Source: Stigmatella ashevillena (GTDB lineage: Bacteria; Myxococcota; Myxococcia; Myxococcales; Myxococcaceae). Taken from it: a stretch of 64,000 nt of DNA. Location: the NCBI RefSeq assembly GCF_028368975.1, contig NZ_JAQNDM010000001.1, positions 186,001 through 250,000 of the forward strand. The letters run 5' to 3'. Made by a program: the position numbers and the translations under genes. A model generated the notes under the pieces. The model saw only the letters and a program-made list of their open reading frames with translations, was not told where the DNA came from and did no database searches. Below are positions 8,729 through 20,877 of the stretch, in pieces (positions within the stretch are counted from its first letter, which is position 1; each line of letters starts with the position of its first letter).

Positions 8729-9643
8729 TTAGCACCAGTCCATCACTACGACGTCAAGGTTGGGATCCAGCCGCTTAATAGCAGCCTTATGAGCGACACT
8801 TCGCACGCCAACGAAAAACCTATACCCACAAGCCTCCGCAAGCCTTTTCTCACGTTGCAATTCCGACAACTTCACTCGGGCAAAAAACTGTTGGGAGTGC
8901 TGGTTGTGTTTCTCGAAATTATCAGTCTTGATGTCCCATAGAGTCCGCGTAGCAAGTACCAGCGCGTCGAATTGCTTGCCATTAACAAGCACATCCCATC
9001 CCTGGAAGTCGTTCTGCGGAAGGAGATCGGCGCAGTCGTTGTGCGGGTCATTGCCGCCCGCATGCGGCACCGGGACGGGCCTACACTCCGGGCGTTCCGA
9101 GGAATCGGATGTTACAGGTGGTAGCCAATCCCGACCCAACCCTTCTGGCTTGGGCTCTCTCTTCGCCACGGGTTCCTGCGCGCTGGCTGCTCGTGTCTGA
9201 GCCTTGGGCTTCGCGCGCTCACGGGCTGCGTCCCGTTTATAAGCATCGATCCCCTCTTGGATGGCTGCTGCAACCACCACAGCGCCAATCACAACCACTG
9301 CTCCAGTTACAATTGCCGGTGACGCAAAGACACAGAGGGCTACTGCTGCGGGAACTGCTGCAGCCGCGGGAGCAGAGGCAACAGCGCATTTTCCTGTGAC
9401 ATCACGAAACCTAACCCTGTCGCGCTCTAGAACGCGAAAGCATCTCTCCGCCAAGATCGGCCACTCGTTAGAGGCTTCGCGCACCACACAATTACCGCTG
9501 TCCGTCCAAGGGTACTGCGCCGCCCGCTGAAGGTTGGCGAATCTCGGGCTCGGTTCCTCCCACTCTCCCAAGCTCGGATCCATCGTGGCGCAGGCCGAGA
9601 GAAGGAGCAGAACCAGGGGGGCGCTGCAATTTCGCTGGGGCAT
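8729..9643 (-). CDS. Putative lipoprotein toxin, SitA-like, with PD-(D/E)XK-like C-terminus (DUF6310-like)
   Basis: A 304-residue protein with a type II signal peptide (lipobox LSAC, lipidated Cys18), a small Cys-containing region, a long hydrophobic Ala/Val segment at residues 88-130, a charged Lys/Ala/Glu linker, and a C-terminal domain from about residue 205. That domain has D226 in FDALV and D237-x-K239 in LWDIKTD, the spacing of a PD-(D/E)XK nuclease core. The order lipobox, hydrophobic region, variable effector resembles SitA toxins delivered by TraA/TraB outer-membrane exchange. ATG 9643 is chosen over a TTG 15 bases upstream because AGGA lies about 8 bases ahead of it. Low GC suggests transfer. 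Toxicity is inferred. Confidence 0.6.
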   Translation of the reverse strand: MPQRNCSAPLVLLLLSACATMDPSLGEWEEPSPRFANLQRAAQYPWTDSGNCVVREASNEWPILAERCFRVLERDRVRFRDVTGKCAVASAPAAAAVPAAVALCVFASPAIVTGAVVVIGAVVVAAAIQEGIDAYKRDAARERAKPKAQTRAASAQEPVAKREPKPEGLGRDWLPPVTSDSSERPECRPVPVPHAGGNDPHNDCADLLPQNDFQGWDVLVNGKQFDALVLATRTLWDIKTDNFEKHNQHSQQFFARVKLSELQREKRLAEACGYRFFVGVRSVAHKAAIKRLDPNLDVVVMDWC

Positions 9644-9689
9644 GGAACGTCCTTTCAATCAAGCGAGGGGACTATCATTGGGGTGTCCT

Positions 9690-10170
9690 CTCGTGGACAT
9701 TGGCCGGAGAACACTCCGTCTGGTGCCCTCGGAGCAAGTCCTGCCCGGCGAGCGCCTGCGCCGGTACATGGCGTTTATTCTCGTCGCGCACCCTGCCCAG
9801 GCGGAGCAACGGGTCGAGGTCTGGTGCAACGGGCGACCCGTAGAGTCCTACCGGCAGGAATCGAAAGAGGCCCAAGCAGAGGCCCAGCAGTGCCCTGAAG
9901 AGAACGAGCGCCTGCGCGCCGAGCAGGAGGGACCGGGCGGTCTCGCGGGCCTGCTGGCCAACCGCGTGATGGACAAGTCGGGCGTCGTGGTCCAGCGACT
10001 CGATCTCAACAAGGAGATCCGCCAGCGTCCAGGAGACACGATCAGGGTCGTTCGCGCTTGGAGCTACCGCGCTGCCAGCCACGTGGCCGTGATGATGGAG
10101 TGGGCCCCCCCAGACGCAGCGCAGCCCTGGAAAGACAGCGGCCCGGGCCTGCGCACTGAGCGCGGGCACC
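9690..10170 (+). pseudogene. Remnant of a DUF2381-type (TIGR02268) myxobacterial gene
   Basis: A plus-strand reading frame shows family-like segments: RTLRLVPSE-LPGERL, FILVAHPAQAEQRVEV, RPVESYRQES-EAQAEA, a run ERLRAEQEGPGGLAGL, and the late block RQRPGDTIRVVRAWSYRA-HVAV. These fit the middle and end of the myxobacterial DUF2381 family. The signal-peptide end is missing because the toxin gene starts on the other strand at 9643. The frame has no proper stop and runs on antisense through ndk. A short internal deletion after PGERL is also likely. I call it a decayed gene, cut by arrival of the toxin cassette. No other gene is seen in 9644-10199. Confidence 0.6.
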
Positions 10171-10199
10171 GGGCCGGAGTCCAACATGCAGGCTGCGGT

Positions 10200-10622
10200 C
10201 TACGCGTGGATCTCGGTCTCGCGGAAGAAGTACGCGATCTCGTTCTTCGCGTTCTCCAGGCTGTCCGAGCCGTGCACCGTGTTCTGGTCGATGCTCTTGG
10301 CGAAGTCCGCGCGGATGGTGCCCTTGTCGGCCTTCTTCGGGTCCGTGGCGCCCATCAGGTCGCGGTTGGCGAGGACGGCGTTCTCACCCTGCAGCACCAT
10401 CAGCACCACGGGGCCAGAGATCATGAAGGACACCAGGTCCTTGAAGAACGGCCGCGCCTTGTGGACGGCGTAGAAGCCTTCGGCTTCCGCCTGGGACAGC
10501 TGCTGCAGGCGGATGGCGACGGGCGTGAGGCCCTTCTCCTCGAAGCGGGAGATGACCTTCCCGATGACGTGGCTCTTCAGTCCGTCCGGCTTGATGATGG
10601 ACAGCGTACGCTCGATGGCCAT
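10200..10622 (-). CDS. ndk: Nucleoside diphosphate kinase
   Basis: Transfers the gamma-phosphate from NTPs to NDPs through a phosphohistidine. It is 140 residues, with the KPDG motif at 11-14 and the active-site His117 in TVHGSDS. It lies 40 bases after sucD on the same strand. The position is sensible because succinyl-CoA synthetase makes GTP or ATP that Ndk equilibrates. Confidence 0.97.
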   Translation of the reverse strand: MAIERTLSIIKPDGLKSHVIGKVISRFEEKGLTPVAIRLQQLSQAEAEGFYAVHKARPFFKDLVSFMISGPVVLMVLQGENAVLANRDLMGATDPKKADKGTIRADFAKSIDQNTVHGSDSLENAKNEIAYFFRETEIHA

Positions 10623-10662
10623 GTGTCGTGGTCCTCGTGTCTTGAGTTGAGTGGAAAAACGG

Positions 10663-11562
10663 TTAGCGCTTCTTCGGGGGCCCGCGCTTGACCGCTTCCT
10701 GAAGCGTGGTGCCCAGCTCGGCGGGGCTGGCGGCCATCAGGAAGCCCGCGGCCTCCATGGCCTTCATCTTCTCCGCGGCCGTGCCCTGACCGCCGGAGAT
10801 GATGGCGCCCGCGTGGCCCATGCGCTTGCCCGGGGGGGCAGACTGGCCGGCGATGAAGCCCGCGATGGGCTTGGTGAACTCGCTCGCCACGTACTTGGCG
10901 GCGTCCTCCTCCGCCGTGCCGCCGATCTCGCCAATCATGATGACCGCGTCGGTCTCAGGGTCGGCGTTGAACAGCTTCAGCACGTCCACGAAGTTGGTGC
11001 CGTTGACCGGGTCACCGCCGATGCCCACCGCGGTGGACTGGCCCAGGCCCAGCTGGGTGAGCTGGTACACGGCCTCGTACGTCAGCGTGCCCGAGCGGGA
11101 CACCACGCCGATGCGGCCCGGCTTGTGGATGTGGCCCGGCATGATGCCGATCTTGCACTTGGCCTCGGGGGTGATGACGCCCGGGCAGTTCGGCCCGATG
11201 AGGCGCACGCCGGGCTTGCCCTCCAGGTAGCGCTTGGCCCGGACCATGTCGTTGACGGGGATGCCCTCGGTGATGGTGATGATGAGGGAGATGCCCGCGT
11301 CCGCGGCCTCCATGATGGAGTCGGCCGCGAAGGGCGGCGGAACGAAGAGGACCGAGGTGTTCGCGCCGGTCTGCTTCACCGCGTCCGCCACCGTGTTGAA
11401 GACGGGCACCTTGCCCTCGAAGTCGGTGCCGCCCTTACCGGGGGTGACGCCGCCGACGAGCTTCGTGCCGTACTCCAGCATCTGCTTCGAGTGAAACGAA
11501 CCGGCCGAGCCCGTGATGCCTTGGCAGAGGACCTTCGTATTGTGATTGACGAGGATGCTCAT
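10663..11562 (-). CDS. sucD: Succinyl-CoA synthetase alpha subunit
   Basis: TCA-cycle enzyme subunit that carries the phosphohistidine and binds CoA. The 299 residues include the CoA-binding start ([15 protein letters not shown]), GPNCPG near 123-128 and the phosphorylated His250 in GHAGAI. It lies 42 bases downstream of sucC. The C-terminus ends in basic PPKKR. Confidence 0.97.
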   Translation of the reverse strand: MSILVNHNTKVLCQGITGSAGSFHSKQMLEYGTKLVGGVTPGKGGTDFEGKVPVFNTVADAVKQTGANTSVLFVPPPFAADSIMEAADAGISLIITITEGIPVNDMVRAKRYLEGKPGVRLIGPNCPGVITPEAKCKIGIMPGHIHKPGRIGVVSRSGTLTYEAVYQLTQLGLGQSTAVGIGGDPVNGTNFVDVLKLFNADPETDAVIMIGEIGGTAEEDAAKYVASEFTKPIAGFIAGQSAPPGKRMGHAGAIISGGQGTAAEKMKAMEAAGFLMAASPAELGTTLQEAVKRGPPKKR

Positions 11563-11604
11563 GGCTTCCTTAAAGGGGTGTGGGTGTCGGAAGAGGCGCG
11601 CGGA

Positions 11605-12765
<1,161 letters not shown>

Positions 12766-12788
12766 CGAGGCTCCGGGTGATGGCGACG

Positions 12789-12806
12789 ACTGACTGAGGC
12801 GTCAGT
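12789..12806. promoter_or_regulatory. Short inverted repeat upstream of sucC
   Basis: A perfect 6-bp inverted repeat with a 6-base spacer (ACTGAC / GTCAGT), 24-41 bases before the sucC start. It may be an operator half-site pair or a leader hairpin. There is no further support. Confidence 0.25.
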
Positions 12807-12902
12807 TGGGGCTGCCTCTTCTCGCAATACGCGCCGGAGTGCAAGGACGTTTGACACGCCGGGAGGACAGCCGCGGTGAGTGTAAGAAAGAGTCATGAGA
12901 CA

Positions 12903-12942
12903 CGGCCCCACCCCGGGTCACGATGACCCAGGCGTGGGGCCG
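12903..12942 (-). terminator. Terminator after sdhB
   Basis: A two-part hairpin: an outer stem CGGCCCCAC/GTGGGGCCG (12903-12911 with 12934-12942) and an inner stem GGGTCA/TGACCC (12915-12920 with 12924-12929). On the minus strand it lies 25 bases past the sdhB stop and is followed by a moderately T-rich run, so it separates sdhAB from sucCD. Confidence 0.75.
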
Positions 12943-12967
12943 CAAAGAAGCGAGGCCGCGGCAGGCG

Positions 12968-13774
12968 TCAGCCTGGACCGGCGTGCCCCTTGCTCTCCTC
13001 GTCCTTGAAGAAGAGATCCTTGATGACGACCTTGGTCACCTCGCGGTTCATCGCCGCGATGGAGCTGGTCAGCGGGATTTCCTTCGGGCACACCTTCACG
13101 CAGTTCTGCGCCTTGCCACAGTCCTGCACGCCGCCCGGCCCCATGAGAGACCGGACGCGCTCCTCGGCATTCAGCTTGCCGGTGGGGTTCATGTTGAAGA
13201 GCCGCGCCTGGCTGATCGCCGCCGCGCCCACGAAGTCATTGCCGAGGGTGACTTGCGGGCACGCCTCCAGGCAGCTGCCGCAGGTGATGCACGTGGAGAG
13301 CACGTACATCGTGGCATGATCCTTGGGCGACTGGCGCGGGCCCGGCCCCAGGTTGTGGGTGCCGTCCACGGGGATCCAGCCCTTCACCCGCTTGAGCGCC
13401 TCGAACATCCGGTCGCGATTCACCGTCAGGTCGCGGATGATCGGGAACTTCTTCAACGGCTCCAGGGTGATGGGCTGCTCCAGCTTGTCGACCAGCGCGG
13501 AGCAGGCCATGCGCACCCGGCCGTTGATGTTCATGGCGCAGCTGCCGCAGACCTCTTCGAGGCACGCGGCGTCCCACACCACCGGGGCAACCTTCTTGCC
13601 CTGCACGGTGACGGGGTTGCGCTGGATCTCCATCAGGCAGGAAACGACATTGGCACCCTTGTGGTACGGGATGCGGAACTCGTCGTAGTGGCTCTCGCCC
13701 CCAGGGCCGTCCTGCCGCCAGATGCGGAAGGTGATGGTCTGGGAGGAGACGGTACTCGGCTGTGCGGTATCCAT
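12968..13774 (-). CDS. sdhB: Succinate dehydrogenase iron-sulfur subunit
   Basis: Carries electrons from the flavin to the quinone site. The 268 residues hold the [2Fe-2S] region (EEVCGSCAMNINGR) and the 4Fe/3Fe cluster ligands in STCITCGSCLEACP and NCVKVCPKEIP. It lies 27 bases after sdhA. The sequence is of the SdhB/FrdB type that accompanies a single cytochrome b anchor. No anchor gene is adjacent. Confidence 0.95.
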   Translation of the reverse strand: MDTAQPSTVSSQTITFRIWRQDGPGGESHYDEFRIPYHKGANVVSCLMEIQRNPVTVQGKKVAPVVWDAACLEEVCGSCAMNINGRVRMACSALVDKLEQPITLEPLKKFPIIRDLTVNRDRMFEALKRVKGWIPVDGTHNLGPGPRQSPKDHATMYVLSTCITCGSCLEACPQVTLGNDFVGAAAISQARLFNMNPTGKLNAEERVRSLMGPGGVQDCGKAQNCVKVCPKEIPLTSSIAAMNREVTKVVIKDLFFKDEESKGHAGPG

Positions 13775-13801
13775 GATGCGATGGCCCTTCCCTTCGTTTG
13801 A

Positions 13802-15679
13802 TTACGCGTACCAGCGCGGTTCCGGCTTCAGAACCGGCGTCGCGACGTCCTCGTAGGAGATCTGCGGCCCCTCTGGCGCGTGCTTCGCCATGGTCGTCTT
13901 CGCCCACTTCTCGTGGCGCTTCTGCCAGAGCTCCATCCACCCGGCGTCCTCGCGCGGGTCCTTCGACTTCGGCTCGGGCAGGGAGAAGTCCGGCTTGTAG
14001 TGGGCCCCGCGGCTCTCGTCTCGCAGGAGCGCGCTGGTGGCGATCACCTCGCCCAGCTCCAGCATGTTCCACACCTGGTTGGTGTAGGAGAGCGACCGGT
14101 TGGCCACGTTGCCCGTGTCCAGCACGTTGACGTTCTTCCAGCGGTCCTTCAGCTCGCGGACCTTCTCGATCGTCTTCTTGAGCCGGTCGTTGTAGCGCAC
14201 GACGGTGCAGTTCTCCGTCATCACATCGCCCAGCTCCTTGGCGATCTGGTACGGGTTCTCGGGGCCCGCCATCTTCTTGATGTCCGCGAAGCGCTCGTCC
14301 CAGTACTTCTTCGCGTCGTTGAAGTGCTTGTCGCTCTTGGCCGCGGCGCTCTGGGCGTTGTTCTTCGCGTAGGCGGCCATGGCAGGGCCACCGATCATGC
14401 CCGAGTAGATGCAGGACAGGAGCGAGTTGGCGCCCAACCGGTTGGCGCCATGGAAGGCGTAGTCCGCCTCGCCCGCGGCGTAGAGGCCCGGGATGTTGGT
14501 GGCCTGGTTCTTCGGGCTGCCCTCGGCCGGGGTGAACGTGCGCGGGTCCGCGTCGAAGGACACGTACAGGCCGCCCATGGAGTAGTGCATGCCCGGGAAG
14601 ATGACCATCGGCGTGTTGCGCGGATCATCCCCCACGAACTTCTCGTAGATCTCCATCACGCCCTTGATCTTCGCATCGAGCGTCTTGGCGGGGATGTGCG
14701 TCACGTCCAGGTACACGCCGTCGCGGCCGCCGATGCCCAGGCCCAGGTCGCGGCAGACCGTGAAGATCTCGCGCGTGGCCACATCGCGCGGCACCAGGTT
14801 CTTGTACTTGGGGTACTTCTCCTCGAGGAAGTACCAGCGCTCGCTCTCGGGGATGTCCTTCGGGCTGCGCGTGTCGGCCTTCTTGCGCGGGACCCAGACA
14901 CGGCCGCCCTCGCCACGGACCGACTCGCTCATCAGGCGCAGCTTGTCCTCGCCCGGGATGGAGGTGGGGTGCACCTGGATGAACTCGCCGTTGGCGTAGA
15001 TGGCGCCTTCCAGATACGCGCGGCCCGCGGCGGTGCCCGTGTTGATGATGGAGTTGGTGGAGCGCCCGAAGACGATGCCGGGGCCACCCGTGGCCAGACA
15101 CACGGCCTCCGCCGGGAAGGTGCGGATCTCCATCGTCCGCAAGTCCAACGCCACGCTGCCGATGCACCGGCCGGACTCGTCCTTCACCGTGCCGAGCCAC
15201 TCCCAGAACTCGTACTTGGTGACCTTGCCCTCGGCCTCGTAGCGGCGCACCTGCTCATCCAGCGCGTAGAGCAGCTGCTGGCCAGTGGTGGCGCCCGCGA
15301 AGGCCGTCCGGTGGTGGAGCGTGCCGCCGAAGCGCCGGAAGTCCAGCAGGCCCTCGGAGGTGCGGTTGAACGTCACCCCCATGCGGTCCAGCATGTAGAT
15401 GACGCCGGGGGCCGCGTAGCACATGCCCTTGACGGACACCTGCTCGGCAAGGAAGTCGCCGCCCCGCAGCGTGTCCATCACGTGGATGTCGGGGTGGTCG
15501 CCCTCCCCTTTCGTGTTCACCGCCCCGTTGATGCCGCCCTGAGCGCACACCGAGTGCGAGCGCTTCACCGGCACCACGGAGAGCACATCGACCTGGTGCC
15601 CCGCCTCGGCCAGCTTGATCGTCGTCATCAGTCCGGCGAGACCACCGCCGACCACCGTGAACCGCGCTGCTGCTGCCAT
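13802..15679 (-). CDS. sdhA: Succinate dehydrogenase flavoprotein subunit
   Basis: Oxidises succinate to fumarate with covalently bound FAD. The 625-residue product shows the dinucleotide fold VVGGGLAGL at the N-terminus, the flavin-attachment region SVCAQGGINGA, the active-site segment HPTSIPG and GLYAAGEADYAFHGANRLGANSLL near the C-terminal third. It resembles the Bacillus/Bdellovibrio-like class more than E. coli SdhA. The upstream 221 bases up to mdh are too short for an sdhC. Confidence 0.96.
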   Translation of the reverse strand: MAAAARFTVVGGGLAGLMTTIKLAEAGHQVDVLSVVPVKRSHSVCAQGGINGAVNTKGEGDHPDIHVMDTLRGGDFLAEQVSVKGMCYAAPGVIYMLDRMGVTFNRTSEGLLDFRRFGGTLHHRTAFAGATTGQQLLYALDEQVRRYEAEGKVTKYEFWEWLGTVKDESGRCIGSVALDLRTMEIRTFPAEAVCLATGGPGIVFGRSTNSIINTGTAAGRAYLEGAIYANGEFIQVHPTSIPGEDKLRLMSESVRGEGGRVWVPRKKADTRSPKDIPESERWYFLEEKYPKYKNLVPRDVATREIFTVCRDLGLGIGGRDGVYLDVTHIPAKTLDAKIKGVMEIYEKFVGDDPRNTPMVIFPGMHYSMGGLYVSFDADPRTFTPAEGSPKNQATNIPGLYAAGEADYAFHGANRLGANSLLSCIYSGMIGGPAMAAYAKNNAQSAAAKSDKHFNDAKKYWDERFADIKKMAGPENPYQIAKELGDVMTENCTVVRYNDRLKKTIEKVRELKDRWKNVNVLDTGNVANRSLSYTNQVWNMLELGEVIATSALLRDESRGAHYKPDFSLPEPKSKDPREDAGWMELWQKRHEKWAKTTMAKHAPEGPQISYEDVATPVLKPEPRWYA

Positions 15680-15848
15680 GCATCGTCTCCTTCACTGCCA
15701 GGAGGCAGGGGGCTGCTGGCTCGCCTGATTTGGCGAGCGCGCCACCCGAAGTCCCCGGTGTGGGCACTACACGCTAGTGAACTCGTGGACGCTTCGCCGC
15801 AATCAGGTTCGCGCGAGCAATAAGGGCGCGCCATTCGCGGCATTAGGG

Positions 15849-15887
15849 GGTCCGGCCCTCCCAGAGACTTCCCAGGGGGACCGGACC
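15849..15887 (-). terminator. Possible terminator after mdh
   Basis: Inverted repeat GGTCCGG/CCGGACC (15849-15855 with 15881-15887), extended by CCCT/AGGG with a bulge, 14 bases past the mdh stop on the minus strand. The T-run lies on the plus-strand side, so function as an intrinsic minus-strand terminator is uncertain. The rest of 15680-15900 holds no gene; the sdhA promoter is probably here. Confidence 0.4.
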
Positions 15888-15900
15888 GGGTTTTTCCGGA

Positions 15901-18164
<2,264 letters not shown>

Positions 18165-18294
18165 TGAAAGAACTCCAGGAAGGTGTGGTCGTGTAAGAAG
18201 GGTGGCGGATAGTCGGGAACCCGCTCCCTCCAGTCAAGCGGTTTGGCCGCGTTTCCGGGCCTTCGCCGACGGCTTCGAATAAGGCGCTCTTGTG

Positions 18295-19737
18295 TCAGAC
18301 GTGTGGGACGCGCTGGCGGAGCACCGTGCGTTCGACCTTCCCCATCGCGTTGCGGGGCAGCGCTTCGAGGGGAATAAAGCGCGAGGGCACCTTGAACCCC
18401 GCCAGCGAGCGCCGGCACCAATCGTCGAGATCCAAAGGAAATGCCTGCCCCGGGCGAGGCACCACGAAGGCCACGGGCACCTCCCCCCAGCGCGCCTCCG
18501 GGACGCCCACCACGGCCACCTCCTGGACGGAGGGGTGGCTGGCGATCACCGCTTCGAGCTCTACCGGGTAGAGGTTCTCCCCTCCCCGGACGATGAGATC
18601 CGTCCGCCGGGAGAGCACCGTCAGGCGCCCCCGCTCATCCAGCATCCCGACGTCCCGGGTCTTCAGCCAGCCGTCCACCAGCGCCTCGTGCGTGGCCTCG
18701 GGGCGGTTCAGGTAGCCCGCCATCACCGTGGGGCCACGCACCTCGATGTCCCCTTCCCGGCCGGGCCCGAGCGGCTGGCCCTCCGCACCGGCGATGCGCA
18801 CCTCCAACCCGGGCAACGCCGCGCCCGCGGTCCGGCCATCCGCCTCGGAGGGCCGCTCGGTCGTCACCTGGGAACACGCCTCGGTCAGCCCATATGTCTG
18901 CAACGCCAACAATCGGGCCGCGCGAGCCCGCGCCAGCAGCGGCGCCGGGACCGGTCCACCGCCAATCAGCGCGAGTTGGAAGGAGGGAGGCACCGGCCGG
19001 TCCGCACGGGCGTCCAGGACACGCTCCAGCGTGGTGGCCACGAAGCTCGCATGGGTCACGCCTTCGTGGTCCATCGCCTGGTTCACCGCGTCCGCATCGA
19101 ACCGGTCCTGGAGGATGAGGCAGCCCCCGTCGTAGGCACAGCGGGAGAGCATCGACAGGCCACCCACGTGGAACAGCGGCAGGGTGCCCAGCCAGCGCGG
19201 CGCTGGAAAGGCCCCCAGGTTCGCGGCCGAGCACCGGGCGGACGCGCGGAAGTTGCCCTCGGTCAGCACCGCCCCCTTGGGACGCCCCGTGGTGCCCGAG
19301 GTGAAGAGCACCACCCGGGGGGTGGATGCCTCCAGGGGCAGGCACAGCGGTGAGGGTGCCATCCCAGCCTGGGCCCAGGCCTCCAGGCTCTCGGCGCCCG
19401 GAAGCCGCTCCGCCAGCGGCCCCAGAGCCAGCGTCAGCTCCGGAGCGATCTCCTGGACGAGGGGCGCCAGTTCCTTCGCGGTGAGCCGGGCATTGAGGGG
19501 CGCGAGCAATGCCCCCAGCCGTCCGAGCGCGAAGAAGAGGCCCACGCAGGCCGCGTGGTTGGCCGAGAGCAGCGCCACCCGGCTCCCGGCTTTCACGCCC
19601 CGGGCCTGGAGCGCCGCCACCCAGCGCCCCACCTCGTCGTCCAGCAAGCGGTACGTCCACCGGCGCCCGGCGAAGGTCAGGGCCTCGGCCTCGGGCCAGC
19701 GCGAGGCGCCCTCCCGGACGGGACACCCCCAGGTCAT
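18295..19737 (-). CDS. menE: o-Succinylbenzoate-CoA ligase
   Basis: ANL-family adenylating enzyme that activates OSB with CoA in menaquinone synthesis. The 480 residues show the P-loop LFTSGTTGRPKG, the QTYGLTEACS motif, and the C-terminal hinge and Lys region (SRRTDLIVRGGENLYP, ending in GKVERT). Assignment as MenE rather than another acyl-CoA ligase rests on its 4-base overlap with menC and its position at the end of a men operon. Confidence 0.9.
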   Translation of the reverse strand: MTWGCPVREGASRWPEAEALTFAGRRWTYRLLDDEVGRWVAALQARGVKAGSRVALLSANHAACVGLFFALGRLGALLAPLNARLTAKELAPLVQEIAPELTLALGPLAERLPGAESLEAWAQAGMAPSPLCLPLEASTPRVVLFTSGTTGRPKGAVLTEGNFRASARCSAANLGAFPAPRWLGTLPLFHVGGLSMLSRCAYDGGCLILQDRFDADAVNQAMDHEGVTHASFVATTLERVLDARADRPVPPSFQLALIGGGPVPAPLLARARAARLLALQTYGLTEACSQVTTERPSEADGRTAGAALPGLEVRIAGAEGQPLGPGREGDIEVRGPTVMAGYLNRPEATHEALVDGWLKTRDVGMLDERGRLTVLSRRTDLIVRGGENLYPVELEAVIASHPSVQEVAVVGVPEARWGEVPVAFVVPRPGQAFPLDLDDWCRRSLAGFKVPSRFIPLEALPRNAMGKVERTVLRQRVPHV

Positions 19738-20870
19738 GGAAGAAGTCCGAGCCCCGGCGCATCCGGCAGCCGGATTTTCCCCTGGATGGGCCGGAAAGGG
19801 TGCTCCACGGGCTCCTCGCGGACAAAGAGGCTTCCCACGGCCAGCCCCGAGGCCAGGCGGCCCGAGGGCAGCGCCGCCGCCAGGTGCGCCGCTCCCGCCC
19901 GGGACACCACCCCATCCAACGCGCTCGTGACGAATGCCTCCAACCCGATGCTGGCCGCTTGGCGCGCGAACATCAGCGCCGGCAGCAAGCCCCCCAGCAC
20001 CATGGGCTTCAGGACGAACGCGCGCGCCGCGGGCATCCCACCCGCGACCCCCAGAAGCACCGGAATCGCCTCGGGCGAGGCGAGCGCCTCATCCGCGGCC
20101 AGCGGAAAGGGCGCCCGGCGCTGGAGCCGCCACAAGGCGCGCAGCTCCTGCGGCGGCACGGGTTGCTCACACAGCTCCAGCCCGTACCACCCCAGGCGGT
20201 CCACCGCGTGAACGGCCTCCGTCTCCGACCAGCCTCCGTTCGCATCCAGCCGGATGTTCACCTCGGGGCCCACCGCCTGACGGACCGCACGAACCCGCGC
20301 CTCATCCTCATCGAGGGGGCGGCCGGCCACCTTGAGCTTGACGGTCCTGTACCCCTCGGCCACGGCCTTCCGGGCCTCTTCGGCCAGTTCCTGAGGCTCC
20401 TCCGCCGTCAACAGCGCGTTGACGAGCACCTCGGCGCGCGCCGCCCGGTCCAAGAGCCGGCTCAAGGAGATCTCCCGCCGCTGTGCGAGCAGGTCCAACA
20501 GCGCCAGCTCCACGGCGTGATCCGCGGCGGGCGCGTGGGGGATCTCTTCCGTGGGGCGCAGCCGGAGCACCCTGCCCTGCCCCGGCCCCTGCGAAGGCAG
20601 CGCGAAGGCATCCTCGATGGCGTCCAGGTTGTCCGCGAGATTCTGATCGCGCAGCCCCCGGAGGTGGCTGTGGAGCACCTGCTGACACACGCCGAGAGAC
20701 TCGGTCCCGAACTCCACCAGCGGCATGGCCTCGCCCTGGCCGATCCGTCCCTCTTCATCCACCAGCTGAACGAGAAAGCCCTCTCGTAGCGTGTAAGTGG
20801 CCCGCGCCGTCTTCAGCGGCCGGATCAGCTCCAGCCGCGACGGCGTGAGCCTCGTCTCCGTGATGCGCAT
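19734..20870 (-). CDS. menC: o-Succinylbenzoate synthase
   Basis: Enolase-superfamily dehydratase that turns SHCHC into OSB. The 378 residues have the catalytic KLKV, the metal ligands in LDANGGW, CEQP and AADEAL, and the second Lys in VLKPM. It overlaps menE by ATGA and lies 7 bases after menA. Confidence 0.92.
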   Translation of the reverse strand: MRITETRLTPSRLELIRPLKTARATYTLREGFLVQLVDEEGRIGQGEAMPLVEFGTESLGVCQQVLHSHLRGLRDQNLADNLDAIEDAFALPSQGPGQGRVLRLRPTEEIPHAPAADHAVELALLDLLAQRREISLSRLLDRAARAEVLVNALLTAEEPQELAEEARKAVAEGYRTVKLKVAGRPLDEDEARVRAVRQAVGPEVNIRLDANGGWSETEAVHAVDRLGWYGLELCEQPVPPQELRALWRLQRRAPFPLAADEALASPEAIPVLLGVAGGMPAARAFVLKPMVLGGLLPALMFARQAASIGLEAFVTSALDGVVSRAGAAHLAAALPSGRLASGLAVGSLFVREEPVEHPFRPIQGKIRLPDAPGLGLLP

Positions 20871-20877
20871 CCGATCA

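Noticed and set aside
9675-10187. A minus-strand frame of 170 codons between ndk and the toxin gene
   Set aside because: It is antisense to the DUF2381-like remnant and has no motif or ribosome site of its own.
13880-15823. A plus-strand frame of about 650 codons opposite sdhA
   Set aside because: Antisense shadow; the minus strand is a complete SdhA.
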